A DNA stretch of 64,000 nt. Source: Streptomyces sp. NBC_01445. GTDB taxonomy: Bacteria; Actinomycetota; Actinomycetes; Streptomycetales; Streptomycetaceae. Positions 50,866 through 60,362 of the stretch are shown in pieces. A model generated the notes under the pieces. That model was not told the origin of the DNA. It did not search any database and was given only the letters and a program-made list of their open reading frames with translations. Every line of letters starts with the position of its first letter. Within the stretch, counting starts at the first letter, position 1. The translations under genes and the position numbers were made by a program. The stretch covers positions 4,960,001 through 5,024,000 of the forward strand of contig NZ_CP109485.1 in NCBI RefSeq assembly GCF_035918235.1, read 5' to 3'.

Positions 50866-53800
50866 TCAGCGCCGGCCCCGGCGCCTGCCGCCCGCTCCTT
50901 CGTCGCTCTCACCGGCGTCGTCGTGCCCGCCGAGCAACTCGTCCGCCAGCGACGGCAGGTCGTCCAGCGGGGTCTCTTCCGCCCAGTCGGGCCTCGGCCG
51001 CTGTCGCGGTCGGCCGTCCTCGTCGACCTGGGGCAGTTCACGCGTACGGTCGTTCGACCCAGCACCGGCACCCGCTGACGGAGCCGACGCCTGGCGCTCA
51101 TCACGGAAGTACCCCGGCGGAACCCGATCCGCCGGCCCACCGCCGGCAGCACCGGCACCGCCACCCACGGAGTCATCACGCACCGGCGGCAGCACCGCCG
51201 TCTCGTCGGCGGCCCCGCCCTGGTGCTGCGCGGGACGCGGCGGCACCGGCAGCTGAGTCGTCTCGTCGTTGTCCCCGCCCTGCCAAGCCCCACGCCCAGC
51301 CCTGGCGGCAGCGGTAGGACCGGCGTCAGAACCAGCCCCACCAGTCCCGGGATCCATACCGGCATCCCCGACCGGCGGCAGCACGGCCGACTCATCGGCC
51401 GCCCCGCCCGTGGGCTTCACCACAGGTGTGGGAACGGTGGTCTCGTTGTCGGCCACCGGATGCCCGGCAGCACTCGCGGACCCAGCCCCCGCCCCAGCGG
51501 CAGAGGCAGACGAGGCAGAGGCGGACTCGGCCGCCGCAGAAGCAGCCGCCGCAGATGCCGCCGCGAGCCGCCGTGCCTCCTCCGCCCGCAGCAGCGCCTC
51601 CTCCGCCTTGCGCTGCTTCTCCAGGCGCCGTTCCTCGGCCTCCGCGCGCAGGCGCGCCTCTTCCTCCGCCTGCCGGCGGCGGCGCTCCTCCTCGGCGGCC
51701 CGGGTCTGTTCCTCGGCGAGGAGCCTGGCGCGCTCCTCCTCGGCACGGCGCCGCGACTCCTCGGCGCGCTGCCGGGCCTCTTCGGCCTGGCGCTCGGCCT
51801 CGCGCCGCTGCGCCTCCTCCAGCTCGCGCTGCTTGCGCTCCTCCTCCTCGGCGCGCAGCTTGGCGAGCTGTTCCAGCCGCTCGCGCTCGACGCGCTCCTC
51901 CTCGGCCTTGCGGGCGGCCTCGGCCTCGGCCTTCCTGCGGGCCTCCTCCACGGCGGCCTTACGGGCCTCTTCCTGGGCCTTCACCTCGGCCTCGGAGAGC
52001 GGCAGCACCATGTCGAGCCGGTGCCGGACCACGGTCGTGACGGCTTCCGGCTCCTGGGCCGCGTCGACGACGAGGTAGCGGCCGGGGTCGGCGGCGGCGA
52101 GCGTGAGGAAACCTGAGCGCACGCGCGCGTGGAACTCGGCCGGCTCCGATTCGAGCCGGTCGGGCGCCTCTGTGAACCGCTCGCGGGCCGCCTGCGGGTC
52201 GACGTCGAGCAGGACGGTCAGATGCGGTACGAGTCCGCCGGTCGCCCAGCGGTTGATGCGGGCGACCTCGGTCGGCGACAGGTCGCGGCCGGCGCCCTGG
52301 TAGGCGACGGACGAGTCGATGTAGCGGTCGGAGATGACGACGGCGCCGCGTTCGAGGGCGGGCCGTACGACGGTGTCCACGTGCTCCGCACGGTCGGCGG
52401 CGTACAGGAGGGCCTCGGCGCGGTGCGAGAGGCCTGCCGATGACACGTCGAGGAGGATCGAGCGCAGCCGCTTGCCGACCGGGGTCGCGCCGGGCTCGCG
52501 CGTGACGACGACCTCGTGCCCCTTGCCGCGGATCCACTCGGCGAGCGCCTCGGCCTGGGTCGACTTCCCGGCGCCGTCGCCGCCCTCCAGGGCGATGAAG
52601 AAGCCGGTGGTTGCGGGGGCCTGCGCCGGGTCGTTCCCACCGAGCAGCGCGTCGCGCAGGTCGTGCCGCAGGGGCACTCCGCTGCGGTCGTCGGCCTTGG
52701 CGAGTACGAGGGCGGCCACGGGCAGCAGCAGGGCACCGACGAGCATCAGCGTGAAGGCGGCGCCGCCGTGCGCGAACACGAACTTGCCGTTGACCAGCCG
52801 GTGCGGGCCGATCGCGGCCGCGAGCAGGGGCGCCGCTACGGCGGCGACCGCGATGGACACCCGTACGACCGCCTGGAGGTGCTCGGTCGTGCGGGCTCGC
52901 CGGTAGTCCTCGGACTCCTGGTCGAGGAGCGTGTGCCCGGTGTTGGCAGCGATGCCCGCGGTGACGCCGGCGAGGGTGACGATCAGCAGCACGCTCGTGA
53001 CGTCCGGGACCAGGCCCGCGGCGAGCAGGGCGATGCCGGTCAGGGCGATCGCGAGCGCGAGGAGCCTGCGGCGCGACAGCGACGGCAGCACGGAGGGCGC
53101 CGAGCGGATGCCGATGACAGTGCCGCCGGTGAGGCCGAGCACGAGCAGCCCGAAGGTCACCGGTCCACCGGACAGGTCCTTGGCGTGCAGCACGGAGACG
53201 GCGACGGCCGCCGAGATCGCGGCGGCGACGGCGGCGCAGGCGAGGACGAGGAGCGGGATGGCGCCCGTGCGGCCCTTGTCGACGCCGCTGCCGGTCTTGG
53301 GGCGGCGCATGCCCTCGAGCGGCGACCGCGCGCGCTGGGTCTGTGTGTCGGGCAGTTCGAGGAAGAAGACGACGGACAGCGAGGCGGCGAACAGGCCGGC
53401 CGCCACGTAGGAGGCGAGTGCGGCCTGGTGCAGGCCGAACCAGTCGACCCCGGCCCCGATCAGATTCCCCACGAGGGTGACGGCGACGAGCGCGGCGGCC
53501 GCGACGGGCAGCGCCACGAATCCGGTGCGCAGGGAGAGGCGCCGCAGCGCGTCCATGTGGTCGGGCAGCGGGCGTACGGCCGCGCCTTCGAGGGGCGGCG
53601 CGGGCAGCAGCGCGGGCGCCGCGCTCTCGCGCGACACGGTCCAGAAGCGCTCGGCGACGCCGACGACGAAGGCGGTGACGAGCAGGACCGCCAGCGCGTT
53701 GTCCGGGGTCCAGTCGATCCACAGGGGCGCGACGATGAGGAGCGCGGCCCGCACGCCGTCCGCGCCGACCATGGTCCAGCGCCGGTCCAGGGGACCGTCC

Positions 53801-54129
53801 GTGGAGGTCAGCGAGGTGAGCGGGCCGAGGAGTACGGCCCCGAAGAGCAGCGTCGACAGGACGCGCGCGCCGAACACGGCGGCGACGGCGAAGGCCACGC
53901 CCCGGTACCCGCCCCCGAACGAGCCCTCGGAGACTGCTGTCTGAAGGGCCAGCACCACGAGCACGAGGAGCCCGAGTGCGTCACCGATGCCGCCCACGAG
54001 CTGGGCGCTCCACAGTCGTTTCAGCTGCGGCACGCGCAGCAGGGCGCGGACGGCGCGCTCCCGGGAATCTGCGACCAGGGCGTCGTCGGGGGCCGGATTC
54101 TGGGCCGTTGGCTGCTCGGCTCGCATCAT
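50866..54129 (-). CDS. tmk: dTMP kinase fused to a membrane (MFS-like) domain and a coiled-coil/repeat tail
   Basis: A 1087-residue protein, five times the size of a normal dTMP kinase. Residues 30-470 form about 12 transmembrane helices of MFS type. The kinase is about 500-700: P-loop FFIALEGGDGAGKSTQAEAL, DRYIDSSVAYQGAGRDL and a Lid region. A long highly charged helix (about 705-870, Glu/Arg/Ala-rich) probably forms a coiled coil. The last 200 residues are Pro/Ala/Gly-rich with recurring DETTQLP/DETAVLPP motifs. Streptomyces tmk genes share this layout, so it is not unique, but its purpose is unknown. Two ATG codons (54129, 54126) lie near a weak ribosome site. Confidence 0.92.
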   Translation of the reverse strand: MMRAEQPTAQNPAPDDALVADSRERAVRALLRVPQLKRLWSAQLVGGIGDALGLLVLVVLALQTAVSEGSFGGGYRGVAFAVAAVFGARVLSTLLFGAVLLGPLTSLTSTDGPLDRRWTMVGADGVRAALLIVAPLWIDWTPDNALAVLLVTAFVVGVAERFWTVSRESAAPALLPAPPLEGAAVRPLPDHMDALRRLSLRTGFVALPVAAAALVAVTLVGNLIGAGVDWFGLHQAALASYVAAGLFAASLSVVFFLELPDTQTQRARSPLEGMRRPKTGSGVDKGRTGAIPLLVLACAAVAAAISAAVAVSVLHAKDLSGGPVTFGLLVLGLTGGTVIGIRSAPSVLPSLSRRRLLALAIALTGIALLAAGLVPDVTSVLLIVTLAGVTAGIAANTGHTLLDQESEDYRRARTTEHLQAVVRVSIAVAAVAAPLLAAAIGPHRLVNGKFVFAHGGAAFTLMLVGALLLPVAALVLAKADDRSGVPLRHDLRDALLGGNDPAQAPATTGFFIALEGGDGAGKSTQAEALAEWIRGKGHEVVVTREPGATPVGKRLRSILLDVSSAGLSHRAEALLYAADRAEHVDTVVRPALERGAVVISDRYIDSSVAYQGAGRDLSPTEVARINRWATGGLVPHLTVLLDVDPQAARERFTEAPDRLESEPAEFHARVRSGFLTLAAADPGRYLVVDAAQEPEAVTTVVRHRLDMVLPLSEAEVKAQEEARKAAVEEARRKAEAEAARKAEEERVERERLEQLAKLRAEEEERKQRELEEAQRREAERQAEEARQRAEESRRRAEEERARLLAEEQTRAAEEERRRRQAEEEARLRAEAEERRLEKQRKAEEALLRAEEARRLAAASAAAASAAAESASASSASAAGAGAGSASAAGHPVADNETTVPTPVVKPTGGAADESAVLPPVGDAGMDPGTGGAGSDAGPTAAARAGRGAWQGGDNDETTQLPVPPRPAQHQGGAADETAVLPPVRDDSVGGGAGAAGGGPADRVPPGYFRDERQASAPSAGAGAGSNDRTRELPQVDEDGRPRQRPRPDWAEETPLDDLPSLADELLGGHDDAGESDEGAGGRRRGRR

Positions 54130-54178
54130 TCGTCCAGCCTATCCGGACCCACTGACTCCCCGAGGGTCCACCCGAACA

Positions 54179-54248
54179 TACGGCCGCTGGGGCACTCGCC
54201 CCGGCGGCCGTACGACATTCACGCGCGCGTGCACACTGCCGTGTGCAC
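54179..54248 (-). terminator. Two hairpins between topA and tmk
   Basis: A 15-bp stem with one wobble, TACGGCCGCTGGGGC/GCCCCGGCGGCCGTA (54179-54212), and a perfect 8-bp stem GTGCACAC/GTGTGCAC (54229-54248). They lie 45-115 nt after the topA stop and before tmk. Confidence 0.75.
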
Positions 54249-54292
54249 GCTCCTCCGTAGAAGGACCTCAGTAGAGGACCACCGAAGGATGA

Positions 54293-57127
54293 CTACTCCT
54301 CCGTAGAGGTCGACTTCGAAGCCGTCGCCTTCTTGGCCGTCGTCTTCTTCGCGGCGGTCGTCTTCTTGGCAGCCGTCGTCTTCGAAGCGGCGGTCTTCTT
54401 GGCAGCCGTCTTCTTGGCGGGCGCCTTCTTCGCCGGAGCCTTCTTCGCGGCCTTCTTGGCCGTCTTCTTGGCGGGGCCCTTCGCCCGCTTCTCGGCGAGC
54501 AGTTCGTAGCCGCGCTCGGGCGTGATCTCCTCGACCGAGTCGGACGACCTGAGCGTCGCGTTCGTCTCGCCGTCCGTGACGTACGCGCCGAAGCGGCCGT
54601 CCTTGACGACGACGGGCTTCCCGCTGACCGGGTCCTCGCCGAGCTCCTTCAGCGGCGGCTTGGCGGCCGCGCGCCCGCGCTGCTTGGGCTGCGCGTAAAT
54701 CGCGAGAGCCTCTTCCAGCGTGATGGCGAAGAGCTGCTCCTCGGTCTCCAGGGAGCGCGAGTCGGTGCCCTTCTTCAGGTACGGCCCGTACCGCCCGTTC
54801 TGCGCGGTGATCTCGACGCCCTCGGCGTCGGCGCCGACCACGCGCGGCAGGGACATCAGCTTGAGGGCGTCGTCCAGGGTGACCGTGTCGATGGACATCG
54901 ACTTGAAGAGCGACGCCGTACGCGGCTTGACCGCGTTCTTGCCGGTCTTCGGGGTGCCCTCGGGGAGCACCTCGGTGACGTACGGACCGTAGCGTCCGTC
55001 CTTCGCGATGATCTGGTTCCCGGAGACGGGGTCGGCGCCGAGCTCGAAGTCGCCGCTCGGCTTGGCGAGCAGCTCCTCCGCGTGCTCGACGGTGAGCTCG
55101 TCCGGAGCGAGGTCCTCCGGCACGTCCGCGCGCTGGTGGTTCTCGGAGTCGCGCTCGCCGCGCTCGACGTACGGGCCGTAGCGGCCGACGCGCAGGACGA
55201 TGCCTTCGCCGACGGGGAACGACGACACCTCGCGGGCGTCGATCGCGCCCAGGTCGGTGACGAGCTCCTTGAGGCCGCCGAGGTGGTCGCCGTCGCCGTT
55301 GCCCGCTTCGGCGGCGCCTCCGGAGCCCTCGCCCTCACCGAAGTAGAAGCGCCGCAGCCACGGCACTGCCTGGGCCTCACCGCGGGCGATGCGGTCGAGG
55401 TCGTCCTCCATCCGGGCGGTGAAGTCGTAGTCGACGAGCCGCCCGAAGTGCTTCTCCAGGAGGTTGACCACGGCGAAGGACAGGAAGGAGGGCACAAGAG
55501 CCGTCCCCTTCTTGAACACATAGCCGCGGTCGAGAATGGTCCCGATGATCGACGCGTACGTCGACGGGCGGCCGATCTCGCGCTCTTCGAGCTCCTTGAC
55601 CAGGCTGGCCTCGGTGTAGCGGGCCGGCGGCTTGGTCGCGTGACCGTCGACCGTCATCTCCTCGGCGGACAGCGCGTCTCCCTCGGAGACCTGCGGCAGC
55701 CGGCGCTCACGGTCGTCGAGCTCGGCGTTCGGGTCGTCCGCGCCCTCGACATAGGCCTTGAGGAAGCCGTGGAAGGTGATCGTCTTGCCGGAGGCGGAGA
55801 ACTCGGCGTTACGGCCGTCGGCGGAGGTGCCGCCGATCTTGACCGTGACGGAGTTACCGACCGCGTCCTTCATCTGGGAGGCCACGGTCCGCTTCCAGAT
55901 CAGCTCGTAGAGCCGGAACTGGTCGCCGGTCAGGCCGGTCTCGGCGGGCGTGCGGAAACGATCACCCGACGGACGGATCGCCTCGTGCGCCTCCTGCGCG
56001 TTCTTGACCTTGCCGGCGTACGTGCGCGGCTTGTCCGGCAGGTAGTCGGCGCCGTACAGCTGCGTGACCTGCGCACGGGCGGCCGAGACCGCCGTGTCGG
56101 ACAGGGTCGTGGAGTCCGTACGCATATAGGTGATGAAGCCGTTCTCGTACAGCTTCTGGGCCACCTGCATCGTGGCCTTCGCGCCGAAGCCGAGCTTGCG
56201 GCTCGCCTCCTGCTGGAGCGTCGTCGTGCGGAACGGGGCGTACGGCGAGCGGCGGTACGGCTTCGACTCGACGGACCGTACGGCGAAGTTCGTGTTCTCC
56301 AGGGCGGCGGCGAGCGCGCGGGCGTTCGTCTCGTCCAGGGCCAGCACGTTCGCCGACTTCAGCCGGCCGACCGAGTCAAAGTCGCGGCCCTGCGCGATGC
56401 GCTTGCCGTCGACCGCGCTCAGGCGGGCCACGAGGTTCGACGGGTCGCTGGCGTCGCCGGAGCGGCCGGTCGCGAAGGTGCCGGTCAGGTCCCAGTACTC
56501 GGCGGAGCGGAAGGCGATGCGCTCGCGCTCCCGCTCGACGACGAGGCGGGTGGCCACCGACTGGACACGGCCCGCCGACAGCTTCGGCATGACCTTCTTC
56601 CACAGGACCGGCGAGACCTCGTAGCCGTAGAGGCGGTCGAGGATGCGGCGGGTCTCCTGGGCGTCGACCATGCGCTGGTTGAGCTCGCGCGGGTTGGCGA
56701 CGGCGCTGCGGATCGCGTCCTTGGTGATCTCGTGGAAGACCATGCGGTGGACGGGGACCTTGGGCTTCAGGACCTCGAGGAGGTGCCACGCGATGGCTTC
56801 GCCCTCGCGGTCCTCATCGGTGGCGAGGAAGAGTTCGTCGGAGTCCTTCAGCAGGTCCTTGAGCTTCTTGACCTGGGCCTTCTTGTCAGCATTGACCACA
56901 TAGATCGGCTGGAAGTCGTGTTCGACGTCCACACCGAGCCGGCGCACCTCGCCGGTGTACTTCTCGGGCACCTCGGCGGCGCCGCTCGGGAGGTCGCGGA
57001 TGTGCCCGACGCTCGCTTCGACGACGTATCCAGGGCCGAGGTAGCCCTTGATCGTCTTCGCCTTGGCAGGCGACTCGACGATGACGAGTCGGCGGCCGCC
57101 GTGTGCGGTCTCGCTGGTCGGGGACAA
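54293..57127 (-). CDS. topA: DNA topoisomerase I
   Basis: A type IA topoisomerase, 944 residues, that relaxes negative supercoils. The TOPRIM domain is at the start (RRLVIVESPAKAKTIKGYL, DEDREGEAIAWH), the active-site Tyr in GFITYMRTDST. The C-terminus lacks zinc fingers and has repeats of GRYGPYV/GRFGAYV (Topo-C repeats) and then a Lys/Ala-rich tail of about 60 residues, an actinobacterial trait for processivity. I start at TTG 57127: GGAGAG lies 10 nt upstream and the chain begins LSPTSETAHGG as in homologues. The frame is open to 57319. Confidence 0.96.
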   Translation of the reverse strand: MSPTSETAHGGRRLVIVESPAKAKTIKGYLGPGYVVEASVGHIRDLPSGAAEVPEKYTGEVRRLGVDVEHDFQPIYVVNADKKAQVKKLKDLLKDSDELFLATDEDREGEAIAWHLLEVLKPKVPVHRMVFHEITKDAIRSAVANPRELNQRMVDAQETRRILDRLYGYEVSPVLWKKVMPKLSAGRVQSVATRLVVERERERIAFRSAEYWDLTGTFATGRSGDASDPSNLVARLSAVDGKRIAQGRDFDSVGRLKSANVLALDETNARALAAALENTNFAVRSVESKPYRRSPYAPFRTTTLQQEASRKLGFGAKATMQVAQKLYENGFITYMRTDSTTLSDTAVSAARAQVTQLYGADYLPDKPRTYAGKVKNAQEAHEAIRPSGDRFRTPAETGLTGDQFRLYELIWKRTVASQMKDAVGNSVTVKIGGTSADGRNAEFSASGKTITFHGFLKAYVEGADDPNAELDDRERRLPQVSEGDALSAEEMTVDGHATKPPARYTEASLVKELEEREIGRPSTYASIIGTILDRGYVFKKGTALVPSFLSFAVVNLLEKHFGRLVDYDFTARMEDDLDRIARGEAQAVPWLRRFYFGEGEGSGGAAEAGNGDGDHLGGLKELVTDLGAIDAREVSSFPVGEGIVLRVGRYGPYVERGERDSENHQRADVPEDLAPDELTVEHAEELLAKPSGDFELGADPVSGNQIIAKDGRYGPYVTEVLPEGTPKTGKNAVKPRTASLFKSMSIDTVTLDDALKLMSLPRVVGADAEGVEITAQNGRYGPYLKKGTDSRSLETEEQLFAITLEEALAIYAQPKQRGRAAAKPPLKELGEDPVSGKPVVVKDGRFGAYVTDGETNATLRSSDSVEEITPERGYELLAEKRAKGPAKKTAKKAAKKAPAKKAPAKKTAAKKTAASKTTAAKKTTAAKKTTAKKATASKSTSTEE

Positions 57128-57376
57128 CTTCGCTCTTCTCTCCGGTCGGCACTGGGGATCCCCCGCGCCCTCGGGACATGGGGGTCGGCACTGCGGTACG
57201 TGCGGTGTCGCTGCGGAGTGTGACGGTACCTCCCGCCCCCGTGTCAAACGGGAAAAGCCCGCAACGGCCACTCGAACGGTAACCCGACTACCGACGATCC
57301 TGCCGCCCGGAGTGCCCACAGGGTGTCCGGGACGTCCACCGGGCCCTCACTCGGGACACCCCCTGCGGGACGCCGC

Positions 57377-57574
57377 TCAGAACCGGCCGAAGCACCACAC
57401 CCCGAGTACCAGGGAGGCCACTGCGGCCAGGGTGGCGAGGGTCGCCGATGCGACGGGGTTCACACCGTCGGCGACGGGTGCGCGGTGCATGACACGCACC
57501 CCGGTCCACAGCAGCAGTCCTGCCCCGAACAGCGTGAACACGGTCCCGGCGAAGATCGCTGGTCCGCTCTCCAT
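57377..57574 (-). CDS. Small membrane protein, unknown
   Basis: A 65-residue protein with two transmembrane helices (about 6-25 and 41-60) separated by a short basic loop, VRVMHRAPVADG. The ATG at 57574 has GGGAGG 8 nt upstream, a strong site, so it is a real gene. I know no function. It lies between topA and the methyltransferase gene and is on the same strand as both; the phased palindromes are upstream of it. Confidence 0.7.
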   Translation of the reverse strand: MESGPAIFAGTVFTLFGAGLLLWTGVRVMHRAPVADGVNPVASATLATLAAVASLVLGVWCFGRF

Positions 57575-57700
57575 AGCTTTTCCTCCCGGTGCTGGGTCCC
57601 CAGGCCGGTGAGGCTGACACGCGTGGGAGACGACAGGACGAACCCCGGGTGAACGACCGCCGCGCATGCCTTTGGCAACGATGTCGCGGGGCACCACCGG

Positions 57701-57771
57701 AGATCTTTTGAGGCCTCTCGGAAGATCTTCGGAGTCCTACCTGAGATCTTCCGAGAGACCTCCCGAGATCT
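57701..57771. repeat. Four phased AGATCT palindromes within a long inverted repeat
   Basis: AGATCT occurs at 57701, 57723, 57744 and 57766, that is 22, 21 and 22 bp apart, two helical turns each. Inside, AGGCCTCTCGGAAGATC (57711-57727) pairs with GATCTTCCGAGAGACCT (57745-57761) with one mismatch. It lies 38 nt after the methyltransferase stop and may also serve as its terminator. Confidence 0.85.
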
Positions 57772-57808
57772 TCGGGGGAGAAAAGCGGAATCGCCTCAGC
57801 CCCGCGCG

Positions 57809-59332
57809 TCAGACCTGAGCCGGCTCCAGGAACCCCTGCTCGACGAGCATCCTGATCTGCGCGGGTGTGCGGTCCCGCAGCAAGACCGGGTCCTCCCCGA
57901 CCAGTTGCGCGATGGCGTCGAGGATCCGGCCGGCGCTGAGCGTGCCGTCGCAGACGCCTGCGAACCCGGCGCCGATCGTGTCCACCTTCGTGGCCCGGCG
58001 CATCCCGCGGTGCTGGCGCAGCACCACATGCTCCGGGTCCTCGGCCCCCGGCAGCCCGACCTGCTCCTGCACGACCTCGCCCGCGAGCTTGAAGTGGGCG
58101 CCGAGCAGGGCGGCGTCGTCGTGCGTGCGCAGATAGTCGAGGCGCTCGAAGTGCGCCCGCACCGTGTCCCCGAGGGGTTGTTCGACGGAGTGCGGCCACT
58201 CCTCCACCGTGACGGACGGCTCGACGCCCTCCGGCGCCTTGCGCAGCGTGATCCAGCCGAATCCGACGCCACGCACCTTTCGTGCCTCGAACTCGTCGAG
58301 CCACGCGTCGTACAGCGCCGCGTACTCCGCCGGATCCGTGCGGTGATCGCCGGCGTCCCGCAGCCACAACTCGGCGTACTGCGTGATGTCCTGCACCTCG
58401 CGCTGCACGACCCATGCGTCGCACCCGCGCGGCACCCAGGACCGGAGCCGGTCGGTCCACTCCTCCCCGTCGATGTGCTGCCAGTTGGCGAGAAACTGCG
58501 CGTACCCGCCCTCGTTCAGTCGTGCCCCCGCCTCCTGAACGAGCGTGCGGCACAGATCGTCCCCGGCCATCCCGCCGTCCCGATACGTCAGCCGCGCACC
58601 CGGCGAGATGACGAAGGGCGGATTCGACACGATCAGGTCGTACGTCTCGTCGCCCACGGGCTCGAACAGCGAGCCTTCGTGCAGGTCCGCGGGGCCCGCG
58701 CCGGAGAGGGCGAGGGTCAGCGCCGTCATGTGGAGGGCGCGGGGGTTGAGGTCGGTGGCGACGACACGCGTGGCGTGCCGGGTGGCGTGCAGGGCCTGGA
58801 TCCCGGAGCCCGTACCGAGGTCGAGGGCGCTCTCCACGGGCGTACGCACGGTGATTCCGGACAGCGTCGTGGACGCGCCGCCGACGCCCAGGACGACGCC
58901 CTCGGCGCGGCTGCCGATGCCTCCGGCGCCGCCGACGGCGCACCCGAGGTCGGACACGATGAACCAGTCCTCGCCGTCGGGCCCTCCGTACGGCCGTACG
59001 TCGACGGCCGCGGCGACCTCGTCATCGCCGGCGCGCGTCAGCCACCCGGTCTCCAGGCACTCCTCGACGGGCAGAACGGCCGCCACGCGCGCGTACTCCG
59101 CGGGCTGCTGCAACAGGAACAGCCGTACGAGCGTCTCCAGCGGGCTGTCCCCGCGGGTCGCCCGCAGGGCGGGGACGGTCTCGCTCCGCGCGAGCGCCGT
59201 GTAGGCCGGCGCCCCGAGCAGCTCGAGCAGGCCGTCGGCGGTGAACTCGGCCCCCAGCAGGGACTCACGCAGCCGGGCGGCGACATCGTCACGGTCAGTG
59301 GACGGCAACTTGGACAGACTGGAGCTACTCAC
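57809..59332 (-). CDS. SAM-dependent methyltransferase (HemK/RsmC-like N6 type)
   Basis: A 507-residue protein. About 150 N-terminal residues form a helical module (PAYTALARSETVPALRATRG, RLFLLQQPAEYARVAAVLPV), then a Rossmann methyltransferase with motif I ALDLGTGSGIQALHATRHA, motif II ATDLNPRALHMTALTLALSG, and NPPF in YDLIVSNPPFVISPGA, the signature of N6-methylation of Asn/Gln/Ade or guanine N2. A C-terminal extension of 150 residues is also present. The target (rRNA, protein or DNA) is not known. I start at GTG 59332, which is preceded by ATGGGGGC. Confidence 0.88.
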   Translation of the reverse strand: MSSSSLSKLPSTDRDDVAARLRESLLGAEFTADGLLELLGAPAYTALARSETVPALRATRGDSPLETLVRLFLLQQPAEYARVAAVLPVEECLETGWLTRAGDDEVAAAVDVRPYGGPDGEDWFIVSDLGCAVGGAGGIGSRAEGVVLGVGGASTTLSGITVRTPVESALDLGTGSGIQALHATRHATRVVATDLNPRALHMTALTLALSGAGPADLHEGSLFEPVGDETYDLIVSNPPFVISPGARLTYRDGGMAGDDLCRTLVQEAGARLNEGGYAQFLANWQHIDGEEWTDRLRSWVPRGCDAWVVQREVQDITQYAELWLRDAGDHRTDPAEYAALYDAWLDEFEARKVRGVGFGWITLRKAPEGVEPSVTVEEWPHSVEQPLGDTVRAHFERLDYLRTHDDAALLGAHFKLAGEVVQEQVGLPGAEDPEHVVLRQHRGMRRATKVDTIGAGFAGVCDGTLSAGRILDAIAQLVGEDPVLLRDRTPAQIRMLVEQGFLEPAQV

Positions 59333-59508
59333 GCCCCCATTGTCACCCCGGACCCCGGATGGCCACCCACATACGACGTGTCCCCGGGCACCGCGTGAAG
59401 ACGGCACCGGGGACACGAGCAAAAAACGTCAGCGCACTGAGGCAGCCCGCGTGGAGCAGGCTCGCGTGGAGCAGGCTTCCGGAGCGGGTTCACCCGGAGC
59501 CGGCTCCC

Positions 59509-59534
59509 GATGCCGGCCCACCCGGGCCGGCATC
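59509..59534 (-). terminator. Terminator after the small lipoprotein gene
   Basis: A perfect 11-bp stem GATGCCGGCCC/GGGCCGGCATC with an ACCC loop, 20 nt past the lipoprotein stop, beside the palindrome GGAGCCGGCTCC (59496-59507). A 15-nt direct repeat around CGTGGAGCAGGCT lies next to it at about 59450-59478. Confidence 0.75.
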
Positions 59535-59553
59535 CGGAATCAGCTCACCTGCG

Positions 59554-60126
59554 TCAGCTCTTGGAGGGAGCCGGGGAAGCGGACGCGCTCTTGCAGCTGT
59601 CCTGCTTCGCCATCGCCTTGCCGACGTCGCCCTCCTCCAGCTTCTTGAGCGCGTCGCTCCCGCTCTGGCTCAGCTTGTCGAGCTCGCCCGCGATGCCCTT
59701 GAGGCCGTCGGCGAACTTCGCCTGGTCCTTGGTGTCGAGCTTGTCGACCTGCTTCTTCAGATCCGCGTACGAGGCCGAGATCCCGTTGAGCTCCTTGACC
59801 GCGTCCTTCTGCTTCTTGTCGCCGCCGTCGACCGGCGGGGCGCCCGCGTTGTCCACGGCCGAACCGATCGCCTTGTAGGCGTCGGACATGTCCTGGAAGG
59901 CCTGCGAGTCGGTGCTCTGGACGTCTGCGGGCTTGCTGTTGTCCGACGTCTCCTTCTGGATCGCGGCGTTGGCGTTCTCGATCTTCTTGGCCTGCGGCTG
60001 GACCGCGTCACAGACCGTCTTGGCCCAGGAGTCCAGCTTCTCGTTGCCGTCGTCGCTGCTGCATCCCGACAGCGCAAGCACCAGTACCGCACCGCTGGAC
60101 AGTGCGGCTGCAAGCTTCTTGTTCAC
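59554..60126 (-). CDS. Small lipoprotein of unknown function
   Basis: A 190-residue exported protein with signal peptide (VNKKLAAALSSGAVLVLALS) and lipobox LSGC (Cys22), so it is probably attached to the outer face of the membrane. The mature part is mostly helical and Asp/Lys/Gln-rich (KKIENANAAIQKETSDN, ELNGISASYADLKKQVDKLD), with two cysteines (AKTVCDAV and QDSCKSA) that may pair. No family is recognised. GTG 60126 is preceded by AAGGGA; an ATG at 60144 is an alternative. It lies after hppA on the same strand, with the long hppA hairpin between. Confidence 0.8.
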   Translation of the reverse strand: MNKKLAAALSSGAVLVLALSGCSSDDGNEKLDSWAKTVCDAVQPQAKKIENANAAIQKETSDNSKPADVQSTDSQAFQDMSDAYKAIGSAVDNAGAPPVDGGDKKQKDAVKELNGISASYADLKKQVDKLDTKDQAKFADGLKGIAGELDKLSQSGSDALKKLEEGDVGKAMAKQDSCKSASASPAPSKS

Positions 60127-60278
60127 CGGATTGGTCCCTTCCATGGCTCTCGGCCCCGGAACATACACGCCAAGTGGGCGACAATCGCATGCCGGACGTC
60201 CGCTATGGATGCTTTATCGGCTTTTTGCAGCCATTTGCACCAAGAGAGATAAGCCTCACTGAAGGGCCGTCACCTGAC

Positions 60279-60324
60279 ACGGGCGGGCGGGCAGCGCGTC
60301 AATACGCGCTGCCCGCCCGCCCGT
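60279..60324 (-). terminator. Terminator of hppA with a perfect 21-bp stem
   Basis: Bases 60279-60299 pair perfectly with 60304-60324 around a 4-nt loop, 39 nt past the hppA stop. The stem is almost only G/C. No T-run follows in the hppA direction. Confidence 0.9.
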
Positions 60325-60362
60325 TGAGCTTGCGGCCGTACCTGACCAGGTGAAACCCAAGG

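Noticed and set aside
57125..57319. Extended N-terminus of topA up to 57319
   Set aside because: The extra 64 residues are Arg/Pro/Cys-rich with no homology to topoisomerases, and a good ribosome site precedes TTG 57127.
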